A DNA stretch of 64,000 nucleotides. It comes from Arthrobacter globiformis NBRC 12137. GTDB lineage: Bacteria; Actinomycetota; Actinomycetes; Actinomycetales; Micrococcaceae. The notes under the pieces are model-generated. The model searched no databases, was not told the DNA's origin, and was given only the letters and a program-made list of their open reading frames with translations. The position numbers and the translations under genes are program-made. Where the stretch lies: contig NZ_BAEG01000037.1 in the NCBI RefSeq assembly GCF_000238915.1, forward strand, positions 124,001-188,000, read 5' to 3'. Shown one piece after another: positions 8,630-15,863 of this stretch; position 1 is the first letter of the stretch; the number at the start of each line of letters is the position of its first letter.

Positions 8630-9120
8630 TAGGGGGTCGCCTCCTGGGGCTTCCGGTATTTGATCGTCGCCGGGGCCAGCAACCAGCCCGGCGGGTATTT
8701 GCCAAAGAACATCTCCGAACCGGCGGCGGTGAGCCGGAATCCAATGGGAGCGAGCCCGGGCGTGTGGTCCTCGATCCGGGCGGTGGCCAGCTCCAGGCGG
8801 GCACCCTGGAATACGCCATCACCCTCCACCGAGAGGCAGGCCTCACTGCCGTTGATTGTGATGCGCGGTCCCGCTATGCGCAGGGCCAGCACTCCCAGAT
8901 ACGCCTTGTACTCAACAGAGCCGGAAAAACACAGAGTGCCCGGCAGTGCATCTTCATTCGCGCTGAACGGAAAAAGGTACTGGCCGTCGGGATCGGCGCC
9001 GGCGCCCTCATTGAGAACGACTTCGCCGTCGCCTGCGAGGTGGCGGACGTAGTGGTCGAACCGGTCGTCTATGCGCCATCGCAAGGCTTCAATCATTGAT
9101 TGAGCGAACTCCACTTTCAT
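8629..9120 (-). CDS. HtaA-domain protein without signal peptide
   Basis: 163 residues consisting almost entirely of one HtaA-type domain. The pattern matches the family: LRWRIDDRFDHYVRHLAG at the start, a YLFPFSAN strand, then LCFSGSVEYKAYLGVLALRI and a following strand ending in ITING. Known HtaA proteins are secreted or cell-wall haem-binding proteins of corynebacterial haem uptake. Here no signal peptide, sortase signal or membrane segment is visible, so the protein should be cytosolic. It heads an operon with a NADPH reductase and flavodoxin. The ATG at 9120 was chosen; an earlier in-frame start at 9138 would overlap a predicted operator. The role (haem binding, redox or oxygenase subunit) is open. 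Confidence 0.75.
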   Translation of the reverse strand: MKVEFAQSMIEALRWRIDDRFDHYVRHLAGDGEVVLNEGAGADPDGQYLFPFSANEDALPGTLCFSGSVEYKAYLGVLALRIAGPRITINGSEACLSVEGDGVFQGARLELATARIEDHTPGLAPIGFRLTAAGSEMFFGKYPPGWLLAPATIKYRKPQEATP

Positions 9121-9127
9121 AGAAATA

Positions 9128-9144
9128 CCGTATACCAAATACGG
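9128..9144 (-). promoter_or_regulatory. Operator-like palindrome CCGTATACCAAATACGG (copy 1)
   Basis: A near-perfect inverted repeat CCGTAT-ACCAA-ATACGG lies directly in front of the HtaA-domain gene. The same core (CGKATACCNNATAC) recurs in front of the GntR/SDR pair (10011-10027) and the amidotransferase/ligase pair (14986-15004). FadR-type GntR regulators with FCD domains commonly bind GTATAC-like sites, and such a regulator is encoded at 10076-10729. Confidence 0.6.
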
Positions 9145-9168
9145 AACTCGGACAAGGCTTGAGTGTGT

Positions 9169-9966
9169 TCAGGAGTGGGCGGGGGACTTGAGGGCTTGCC
9201 GCAGGAGTGCACCTTCGGCTCCGCCGTCGACCACCACGTCCGTCCCGGAGATCCAGGAGGCTGCCGGCGAAATCAGAAAGGCGATTGCTGCAGCCACTTC
9301 CTCGGGCCTTCCGTGCCGGCCGGTGAATTCCTTGAGGGGATCCAGCTGGGCCGAGCCCATGCTCGCGTAGAACTCTCCCAGAAGGGGCGTCTCCACCGGC
9401 CCCGGACTTACCGACACCGTCCGTATGCCTGGGCCGAAGTGGTGGGAAACCGTCGCGCTCCACACGATTGCCGCAGCTTTGGAAACGTTGTAGGCCTCAT
9501 ACGCCTCGCGCCCCGCAGGGAGGAAGGGGGCGAGGGCGCGGCTTGCTTCCTCCACGGACCCCGAGCGAAGGAGGGCCTTGACGGCATCCAGCCTGGACCG
9601 CCATTCATAGCCTGCCGTTGACGCCACTGTCGCAACGCAGGCCTCCGGCCGAAGCCGGGGGGCCGCGGCTTCCGTGAACTGGCGGAGTCCGATGAAATTC
9701 ACCGCCAAGGCCATTTCCGTCCCGCTTGCCCCCGAGACTCCGGCGGCGTTAACGAGGGCATCCATTTCAAATGGCAAACGCGCAACGGCGTCACGGATGG
9801 AGGCCGGCGAGGTGAGATCCATGCGCACAAAGGGCATGTCAACTGTTGGGGGATTGCGATCAAGAACGATGACCGTCGCTCCCTCGTCAAGCAATTGGTT
9901 AACAACGGCTGCGCCTATTCCCGAGGAGCCCCCGGTTATGGCGACGGTAGTGGAGTTCGCGGACAT
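9169..9966 (-). CDS. SDR family oxidoreductase
   Basis: 265 residues, a classical SDR. The motifs are ITGGSSGIGAA for the cofactor loop, VLDRNP, VNAAG for the structural loop, a serine in ASTAGYEW, the catalytic YNVSK near residue 172, and SPGPVETPL after it. The insert between the Ser and Tyr (about 35 residues with a charged helix) is longer than usual and resembles 3-alpha-hydroxysteroid dehydrogenase/carbonyl reductase types. It is divergent from the GntR regulator across a 109-bp gap with an operator-like palindrome, so it is a probable target of that regulator. It is a paralogue of the partial SDR at the left edge. Confidence 0.9.
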   Translation of the reverse strand: MSANSTTVAITGGSSGIGAAVVNQLLDEGATVIVLDRNPPTVDMPFVRMDLTSPASIRDAVARLPFEMDALVNAAGVSGASGTEMALAVNFIGLRQFTEAAAPRLRPEACVATVASTAGYEWRSRLDAVKALLRSGSVEEASRALAPFLPAGREAYEAYNVSKAAAIVWSATVSHHFGPGIRTVSVSPGPVETPLLGEFYASMGSAQLDPLKEFTGRHGRPEEVAAAIAFLISPAASWISGTDVVVDGGAEGALLRQALKSPAHS

Positions 9967-10010
9967 GGCGGACCTTTCTTGTAGCGAAGGTGCACGCTAA
10001 TGCACCATGC

Positions 10011-10027
10011 GAGTATTAGGTATACGT
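10011..10027. promoter_or_regulatory. Operator-like palindrome GAGTATTAGGTATACGT (copy 2)
   Basis: GTAT-TAGGT-ATAC lies between the divergent SDR and GntR genes. Its reverse complement, CGTATACCTAATAC, matches copy 1 (CGTATACCAAATAC) at 13 of 14 positions. The position suits autoregulation of the GntR gene together with control of the SDR gene. Confidence 0.6.
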
Positions 10028-10075
10028 AAATCCGGAAGACGGAAATGGCGGTAGGCTTCGTCTTGGAGGTAAGTC

Positions 10076-10729
10076 ATGAAAAAAATCGAACTGGCCCGTG
10101 CCACGCTGGCGGACGCAGCTTATGCCCAGATTGCCGAGGGCGTTCTGACCGGGGATCTGGGGCCCGGTACGCGTTTGTTAATGGATGACTTGGCGGAGCG
10201 CCTTGGTATTAGCCGAACCCCGGTGCGGGAGGCGCTGCTGCGGCTGGAGATGGAACGAGTGATCGAACCACATGGCCGTCGCGGGTATGTGGTCCGTGAG
10301 CTCTCGGATGCTGAGCTGGACAAGCAGTACGCGGCGCGGACGGCCATCGAACCGTTTGCCCTGGCCGAAGTGGCTCGGGTTGGTGGGGAAGTCGCCCGGT
10401 ATGTCCGCACTACGTTCGAAGACCTCTCCGTGGCTCCGCAGACGACGGCCATGGAAGTCTTTCTGGTCAACAAGGCGATCCATCGCGCCACGGTGGAAGC
10501 CTTGGAGAACGAGTACCTGCTGAGCATGTTCGACATGATCTGGCAGACGGGCATGGCTGCCAAGGTCTGGGGTGACATCCTCGAAAGCGGCGAGTCGCTC
10601 AATTTTGCCGAGAGCCACCGGAGCATCGTCGAAGCGGCGGAGTCGGGGGACCCGGAGTTGGCCTTCCGGGTTGCGAACGAGCACATCAGGGCCGGCCGGA
10701 GTCTGCACGCCGTTCATTTGCCAGCCTGA
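10076..10729 (+). CDS. GntR family transcriptional regulator, FCD (FadR) type
   Basis: 217 residues. The N-terminal winged helix-turn-helix spans about residues 14-75, with LAERLGISRTPVREALLRLE as its recognition part and GRRGYVVREL as its wing. The rest is an all-helical FCD ligand domain, with KAIHRATVEA and ESHRSIVEA carrying the usual metal-binding histidines. GGAGGT five bases before the ATG is a strong ribosome site. The gene is divergent from an SDR and ends in a strong terminator. It is the best candidate to bind the GTATAC-type palindromes at 9128, 10011 and 14986, which would make it the regulator of the 7-17 kb amine/oxygenase island. Its ligand is unknown. Confidence 0.92.
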   Translation: MKKIELARATLADAAYAQIAEGVLTGDLGPGTRLLMDDLAERLGISRTPVREALLRLEMERVIEPHGRRGYVVRELSDAELDKQYAARTAIEPFALAEVARVGGEVARYVRTTFEDLSVAPQTTAMEVFLVNKAIHRATVEALENEYLLSMFDMIWQTGMAAKVWGDILESGESLNFAESHRSIVEAAESGDPELAFRVANEHIRAGRSLHAVHLPA

Positions 10730-10757
10730 CGGGCGATATCAAATTCCGGTTGCGGTC

Positions 10758-10802
10758 ATGGCCGGGCGGCCACGCGTCGCGTGGGCCAGCCCGGCCATTT
10801 TT
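10758..10802. terminator. Rho-independent terminator between convergent GntR and aldehyde dehydrogenase genes
   Basis: ATGGCCGGGC (10758-10767) pairs perfectly with GCCCGGCCAT (10789-10798), followed by a T run. The loop itself can form an inner hairpin of CACGCG and CGCGTG. It sits between two convergent genes, with the T run serving the plus-strand GntR gene. Confidence 0.8.
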
Positions 10803-10819
10803 CCGGCAGGACCGTCGGT

Positions 10820-12322
10820 TCACACCGACAGATCGATCATCACTGCCTTTGAGCGGGTGTAAGACATCACGCTTTCGCGTCCCAGTTCCCGGCTGTTGCC
10901 TGATTTGCTGTAGCCGCCAAAGCTCTGGGCTGGGTCGAGACGCCCACTGGTGTTCACCCAAACCGTTCCGGCGTGGATCCGCCGGCTGAGCCGGAGTGCC
11001 CTGGATACGTCACGTGTCCATACCGCTGCCGAAAGATCATAGGCCGAGTCGTTGGCCATTCGCACAGCGTCTTCCTCGGACCTGAAGGGCAGGATGGAAA
11101 GTACCGGACCAAAAACTTCCTCGCGGGCGATGCGCATATCGTTGGTGACGTCGGCAAAGATGGTTGGTTCCACGAAGTAGCCGGCCCGTTCCGGCGTTCC
11201 CCCACCAGTGGTCAGTCTGGCGCCCTCCTGGCGGGCCGCCTCGATGTATTCCTTCACGGATGAATACTGACGGTCCGAAACGACGGGTCCGATATCGGTC
11301 GCTGGATCCAACGGATCACCGATCCGCAGCGCAGCGGTCTTCTGACCTATCAGCGTGACGACTTCGTCGTAGACATCCTCATGGACGAACATCCGTGTGG
11401 GCGCAACACAGACCTGCCCGGCGTTCTCCCACATTGCGTCCGCCGACCCTTTCACCGCAGCCTCAATGTCAGCATCCGGAAACACGATATTGGCGGTCTT
11501 GCCACCGAGCTCGACGCTGACTTTCTTCATGTGCCGGCTGCCGGCCTCCATGATTCCACGGCCCACCGGCGTCGAGCCTGTGAACGATATTTTGGCGACG
11601 TCTGGATGATCTACCAATGCCTGTCCCACTGACCTCCCGGGACCTGTGACGATGTTGAGGACGCCGGGGGGCAGGCCAACTGCGCGGGCAAGATCGGCCA
11701 GGTAGAGGGTGGAATAGCTGCTTACTTCCGCCGGTTTGACGACGATGGCATTGCCAGCGGCCAGTGCGGGCCCGATTTTGTGGGACGCCATGACAAGGGG
11801 GAAGTTCCAGGGAGTGATGGCTCCGCAGACACCCAGGGGTTCGAGTTGCGTAAGGCCGAGGTAGGGCTGTCGGACCGGATTTATGGATCCCTCGAGCTTG
11901 GTGGGCCACCCGCCGTAGTACCGGAAGACCGTGGCCACGGCCAGCACGTCGTCACGGGACTGGGAGATTGGTTTGCCCATGTCGAGCGTTTCCAGTTCTG
12001 CCAGCTGGTCGACATGGTCCTCGACGGCCTCGGCGAGGTCGAACAGGTACTTGGCCCTGGTGGCTGCGCTTGCGCTACCCCAGCCGGCGGAGTTTAGGGC
12101 AGCCGATGCGGCGGTGACGGCAGCGTCTACGTCCTTGCCGGAACCTGACGCTATTGTTCCCAGCACTGATTCCGTCGTGGGATCGATGGATTGGAATGTC
12201 TCGCCCTGATCGGCTTCACGGTCGGAACCGGACCCGATCCGCAGGCCTTGAGGTGTTTCAAGAAACTTCTGGGTGGCAGGTGAAATTTGACGCAGTGCCT
12301 GCGCCGGCGCTGTGGATGACAT
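10820..12322 (-). CDS. NAD(P)-dependent aldehyde dehydrogenase (PuuC / betaine-aldehyde type)
   Basis: 500 residues, full length for the ALDH superfamily. The catalytic cysteine is in ENAGQVCVAPTR near residue 300, the general-base glutamate in VSVELGGKTAN near 266, the cofactor loop is FTGSTPVGR, and the substrate-end motif is TPWNFPLVMASHK near 165. It lies 32 bp downstream of the P450 gene and is the last gene of the ligase-P450-aldehyde dehydrogenase operon. In the gamma-glutamylated amine pathway this enzyme oxidises the gamma-glutamyl-aminoaldehyde to the acid. Other aminoaldehydes such as betaine aldehyde are possible, and family membership alone does not settle this. Confidence 0.93.
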   Translation of the reverse strand: MSSTAPAQALRQISPATQKFLETPQGLRIGSGSDREADQGETFQSIDPTTESVLGTIASGSGKDVDAAVTAASAALNSAGWGSASAATRAKYLFDLAEAVEDHVDQLAELETLDMGKPISQSRDDVLAVATVFRYYGGWPTKLEGSINPVRQPYLGLTQLEPLGVCGAITPWNFPLVMASHKIGPALAAGNAIVVKPAEVSSYSTLYLADLARAVGLPPGVLNIVTGPGRSVGQALVDHPDVAKISFTGSTPVGRGIMEAGSRHMKKVSVELGGKTANIVFPDADIEAAVKGSADAMWENAGQVCVAPTRMFVHEDVYDEVVTLIGQKTAALRIGDPLDPATDIGPVVSDRQYSSVKEYIEAARQEGARLTTGGGTPERAGYFVEPTIFADVTNDMRIAREEVFGPVLSILPFRSEEDAVRMANDSAYDLSAAVWTRDVSRALRLSRRIHAGTVWVNTSGRLDPAQSFGGYSKSGNSRELGRESVMSYTRSKAVMIDLSV

Positions 12323-12354
12323 TTCTTGTTTCCTTGACGTTTGGGGTTGGATTC

Positions 12355-13599
12355 TCAGGCGTATGTCAGGCTGACGGGCAGTTCCTTGATCCCGTGTGTC
12401 AGGTTGGAGCGAAGCCGTCGAACGGGGCCATCGATCTCGATGGACTTCACACGCTTGGCAAGTTCGCGGAATACGATCTGCAGTTCAAGGCGGGCAAGGC
12501 TGTTGCCGAGGCAGATGTGCGGGCCACCGCCACCGAACGCGATGTGGGGGTTCGGTTTCCGGGCTATATCGAAGGTATACGGACGGTCGAAGACCGTTTC
12601 GTCACGGTTCGCCGAGACGTACCACATCAGCACCTTGTCCCCGGCCCTGATCTTCGTTCCGGCAATATCTGTGTCCACGAGGGCAGTTCTGCGGAAATGA
12701 TGGATGGGGGTCGCCCAGCGCAGGACTTCCTCGACAGCGCTAGGCAGCAGGGAAGGGTCATCCCTGAGCAGGTTGAACTGCTCCGGGTGTTCGGCGAATG
12801 CGAGCAGGCCGTGGGACAGGGCCATCCGAGTCGTCTCATTGCCCGCGACGACCAGGAGCGAAAAGAAGTTATCCAGTTCGCGGGTACTGAGCTTCCGGTC
12901 GCCGAGAGTTCCTGTCATGAGCAGTGAAAAGACATCGTGACCCAGGTTATCTTTTCGGCGTTCCCGCAGGTCATCAGCATATTTCCACAGGTCCCGGCCG
13001 GCGGGGCTGGAAAATGGATAGGCGCTGTATTCCGCCGCGTTTTCCGGTGAATCGGCTGTGCGGGGGGCATGGTCCGGGTCGCTGCCCGCGATCATTTCAT
13101 CGCCGAGCCCCATCAGGTATGTCCGATCCCCGGCAGGGACCCCGAGCAACTCGCCCAGTACGGCGATGGGGATGGTGGAGGCGACTTCGGCCACATAGTC
13201 GAAATTCGTTCGTTCGAATGCGCGGTCCAGCAGGATCATTACCGTGGTTTCGACGAACCCGAGCCAGTCCTTGTGCACGCTGCCGGGGGTGAAGCGTGGC
13301 GCCAGCAGGCGGCGCATCTGGGTATGAAGCGGCGGATCTGTGTCAATCAAAGTTTTCCGGGCGAGCAAGTCCTCCGGCGCTATGTCCTCACGGGTTGTGC
13401 CGCCGGCTTCCGATGAAAATTCCCTGAAGTTTCGTGTGACGGCCAGGACGTCCGCGTAGCGCGTTACTGACCAGTACCCGGGTCCCCCGCCCTCTTCCAC
13501 CCAACGCACGGGGTCATCCCGGCGGGCTGCATCGAAGTATTCGTACGGAACGGCTTCTTCGAAGACAAGGTCGGATAGTGCATCGTGTGTGTAACCCAT
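12355..13599 (-). CDS. Cytochrome P450 in a gamma-glutamyl-amine operon
   Basis: 414 residues, a soluble bacterial P450. The I-helix oxygen-activation motif is VVAGNETTR near residue 245, the K-helix ExxR is EVLR in VEEVLRWATP near 290, and the haem ligand is the Cys of FGGGGPHICLGNSLAR near 357. The gene is 9 bp after the glutamine-synthetase-like gene and 32 bp before the aldehyde dehydrogenase, so all three form one operon. In the Puu pathway this place belongs to the flavin oxidase PuuB. A P450 next to a glutamine-synthetase-like gene is also known from mycobacterial piperidine/pyrrolidine degradation. Oxidation of an amine or its glutamyl conjugate is therefore the favoured role, by inference. 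Electrons may come from the reductases at 7370 or 17549. Confidence 0.93.
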   Translation of the reverse strand: MGYTHDALSDLVFEEAVPYEYFDAARRDDPVRWVEEGGGPGYWSVTRYADVLAVTRNFREFSSEAGGTTREDIAPEDLLARKTLIDTDPPLHTQMRRLLAPRFTPGSVHKDWLGFVETTVMILLDRAFERTNFDYVAEVASTIPIAVLGELLGVPAGDRTYLMGLGDEMIAGSDPDHAPRTADSPENAAEYSAYPFSSPAGRDLWKYADDLRERRKDNLGHDVFSLLMTGTLGDRKLSTRELDNFFSLLVVAGNETTRMALSHGLLAFAEHPEQFNLLRDDPSLLPSAVEEVLRWATPIHHFRRTALVDTDIAGTKIRAGDKVLMWYVSANRDETVFDRPYTFDIARKPNPHIAFGGGGPHICLGNSLARLELQIVFRELAKRVKSIEIDGPVRRLRSNLTHGIKELPVSLTYA

Positions 13600-13608
13600 G
13601 GCCTGTTC

Positions 13609-14904
13609 CTAAATCACGCCGACGAAGCGGGCACGTTCGAAGTCGCTGACATGTCCTGCCAGCTGCCGGTATTCCCACCGGGCAGTGTCGACGAAGGTGT
13701 CGGTCAACAGCGGCGGGAAGGCCCGGTGGGCAAATTCGGAAGCCTGCAGCAACTCCGCTGCTTCGACCGCGCTTTGGGGCAGGAGTTCTGCCTGCGTGTC
13801 CGTGTAGGAGTTCCCCTCACATTTGGCCGGCGGCTCAATCCCTTTGGCGATCCCTTCCCGTCCGGCAGCGAGCTGGGCTGCCAGGACGAGATACGGGTTG
13901 GCAGAGGCAGCAGCGTCCCTCTGCTCAATTCGACAGGAATCGGCGGTGATCACCCGGATGGCGACGGTACGGTTGTCATCGCCCCAGGTTGCACGCGTCG
14001 GGCAGAATGAGCCTTCCTGGCGCCGTTTGAAATCGTTCAGGGACGGGGAGCCGAAGAGCGTGAGGTCACGAATGTGCTTCTGCAGTCCGCCGAGGTAGTG
14101 CCTGCCCAGGTCGCTGAGCTCGCGGGTCGTCCCGCCGGCGAAGGCATTGACTCCGTCGTTCCACAGGGACTGATGCACGTGCATTCCGCTTCCGGCCAGA
14201 TGCCCAAACGGCTTTCCCATGAACGTGGCAACCACTCCATGTTTGAGGGCGATCTCCTTTACTGCGTTCTTGAGCAGAACCCCGTCCTCCGCGGCTTTCA
14301 GGGCGTCGTCATAGCGGACGTTGACCTCGAACTGGCCGGGCGCATACTCATAGTTCCAGGCCTCCACGGCTATGCCGTACTCCTCGACGAGAACCTGAAT
14401 GTCCTCAAGGACAGGCCCGTATCCCTCAGGGTCCGCGATGCCATAACAGTTGACTTCGGTGCCCCGCGGCTGCGCCGTTTCGGGATCCAAAAGGTAGAAC
14501 TCCATTTCGATCGCGGCTTTTACCTGGTAACCCAGGTCTGCGAAGGAGTGCACGACGCTAGCCAGCGCGTTGCGGGCACAAAGGGGGTGGGGGACTCCGT
14601 CCATGGTGTAGATATCGCATCCGACCTGAACCACGCCCGGCTTCCAAGGCACCTTGCGCAGGCTCTCTTCCCGGGGGATAAGTTTCATGTCGGGAAAGCC
14701 TTCGGCCATGCCTCCAGCCGGGGATTCGTCCCTTAGTTCACACCGGACTCCCCATATGAGTGCTGCGGAAGATGCTGCAACTCCCGTCTCCGCCACCTTT
14801 TCCCACTGGCTGGCAGGGATCCTTTTCCCGCGGAGAACGCCGAAGGCGTCCGCGAAAACGAGCTCAACGGTGTGCGTGCCGTCGGGAAGTTGTATTTTCG
14901 CCAT
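13609..14904 (-). CDS. Glutamine-synthetase-like gamma-glutamyl-amine ligase (PuuA-like)
   Basis: 431 residues from the ATG at 14904, a PuuA-like branch of the glutamine synthetase superfamily. Visible motifs are the metal-binding EMEFYLLDPE, the histidine ligand region SGMHVHQSLW, the NANP-like loop replaced by ASANPYLVLAAQLAAG, and the arginine-rich SCRIEQRDAAASANPY segment that binds glutamate and phosphate. The adenylylation Tyr loop of housekeeping GlnA is absent. The enzyme should join glutamate to an amine with ATP. In-frame upstream codons back to 15045 run through the operator region and are unlikely to be translated. The AAGGA upstream is 12 bases away, so the start is only moderately certain. 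Confidence 0.87.
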   Translation of the reverse strand: MAKIQLPDGTHTVELVFADAFGVLRGKRIPASQWEKVAETGVAASSAALIWGVRCELRDESPAGGMAEGFPDMKLIPREESLRKVPWKPGVVQVGCDIYTMDGVPHPLCARNALASVVHSFADLGYQVKAAIEMEFYLLDPETAQPRGTEVNCYGIADPEGYGPVLEDIQVLVEEYGIAVEAWNYEYAPGQFEVNVRYDDALKAAEDGVLLKNAVKEIALKHGVVATFMGKPFGHLAGSGMHVHQSLWNDGVNAFAGGTTRELSDLGRHYLGGLQKHIRDLTLFGSPSLNDFKRRQEGSFCPTRATWGDDNRTVAIRVITADSCRIEQRDAAASANPYLVLAAQLAAGREGIAKGIEPPAKCEGNSYTDTQAELLPQSAVEAAELLQASEFAHRAFPPLLTDTFVDTARWEYRQLAGHVSDFERARFVGVI

Positions 14905-14985
14905 TGGTAAATCCAATCCTTGTTGGTTGGTCCTCGTTGACCCGGCGTCGAGCTGCCCAAAAATGCTTGACCGCTTCACACCGTA

Positions 14986-15004
14986 CGGATACCGTATACC
15001 GTAT
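14986..15004. promoter_or_regulatory. Operator-like repeat CGGATACCGTATACCGTAT (copy 3)
   Basis: Located between the divergent ligase and amidotransferase genes. CGGATACCGTATAC fits the shared core CGKATACCNNATAC of copies 1 and 2, and two overlapping registers (GGAT-ACCGT-ATAC and GTATACCGTAT) are possible. It lies too close to an ATG at 15003, which favours the downstream GTG start for the amidotransferase. Confidence 0.55.
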
Positions 15005-15023
15005 GTTATCGACGGAACATCCA

Positions 15024-15784
15024 GTGAGCAAGCCCACAATTGCATTCTCCACCTGGAAGCGAAAGGTAAGTATTGCCCCCTACGGAACCTTCGATCTGGA
15101 GAGTGTCGGCGCAGAATATGTTGCTGCTATCCAGGCCGAAGGTGCGAATACCATCCTTCTTCCGCATTCGGATCCCGATGACGCCTCGAGCCTGCTGCGC
15201 CTGGCAGACGGACTTGTTTTGGTGGGGGGGAGGACGTGGATCCTGCCGCCTACGGGGAACGGAACGAGGGGCTGAGCCGGAGGACGGACCCGGAGGCAGA
15301 CGCCTTCGAGCTTGCGTTGGCTACTGCAGCCCGCTCTCTTGAAATTCCCACACTGGCGATTTGCCGGGGCATGCAAATCGTCAATGTCGCCCTGGGTGGC
15401 ACGCTGCGTCAGGACATCCCGGCGACCGGGGTCGCACACCAGGACGCGGACCCCGGCGCCGCCGGACTGCCCGTGACTTATCACCGCGTGTCCATTCCCG
15501 ACCCGTCGTGCCTGCTCTCCGGGCTTTATGGGCCCGAAGCCACTGTCAATTCAATCCATCATCAATCCCTGGCGCGGGTGGCAGAGGAGCTCACCGTTGT
15601 GGCCATGGCCGAGGACGGCGTTGTAGAGGGCGTGGAGTCCTCTGGCGGGGAATGGCCGTTGATCGGGGTGCAGTGGCATCCAGAGAAGGCTACGGACGGC
15701 GCCCCCCTCTTTCGCTGGCTCGTCGATAGCGCCACGCTTTTCCGGAAGCAGAACGCCGCCCTTCTGGAATCCTCCGCCCCATAG
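15024..15784 (+). pseudogene. Class I glutamine amidotransferase / gamma-glutamyl-GABA hydrolase (PuuD-like), frameshifted
   Basis: Two frames together encode a complete PuuD-like hydrolase of about 253 residues. The first frame (from GTG 15024) runs SKPTIAF to DGLVLVGG; the second resumes with EDVDPAAYG, the family's GGxDVxP signature, then contains the nucleophile region LAICRGMQIVNV, NSIHHQ and GVQWHPEK (His-Glu dyad). The break is in a run of seven Gs at 15224-15230, and one extra G restores a full protein. A sequencing or assembly error is as likely as a true mutation. It would release glutamate from gamma-glutamylated amino acids. An alternative ATG at 15003 overlaps the operator. Confidence 0.85.
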
Positions 15785-15863
15785 TCTGGCCACCAACTTC
15801 CCGGTGAGCCCTAACTGGGCGGCTGTCCGGCCGCCCATTCCCCAACACAGAATCAAGAAGGGT

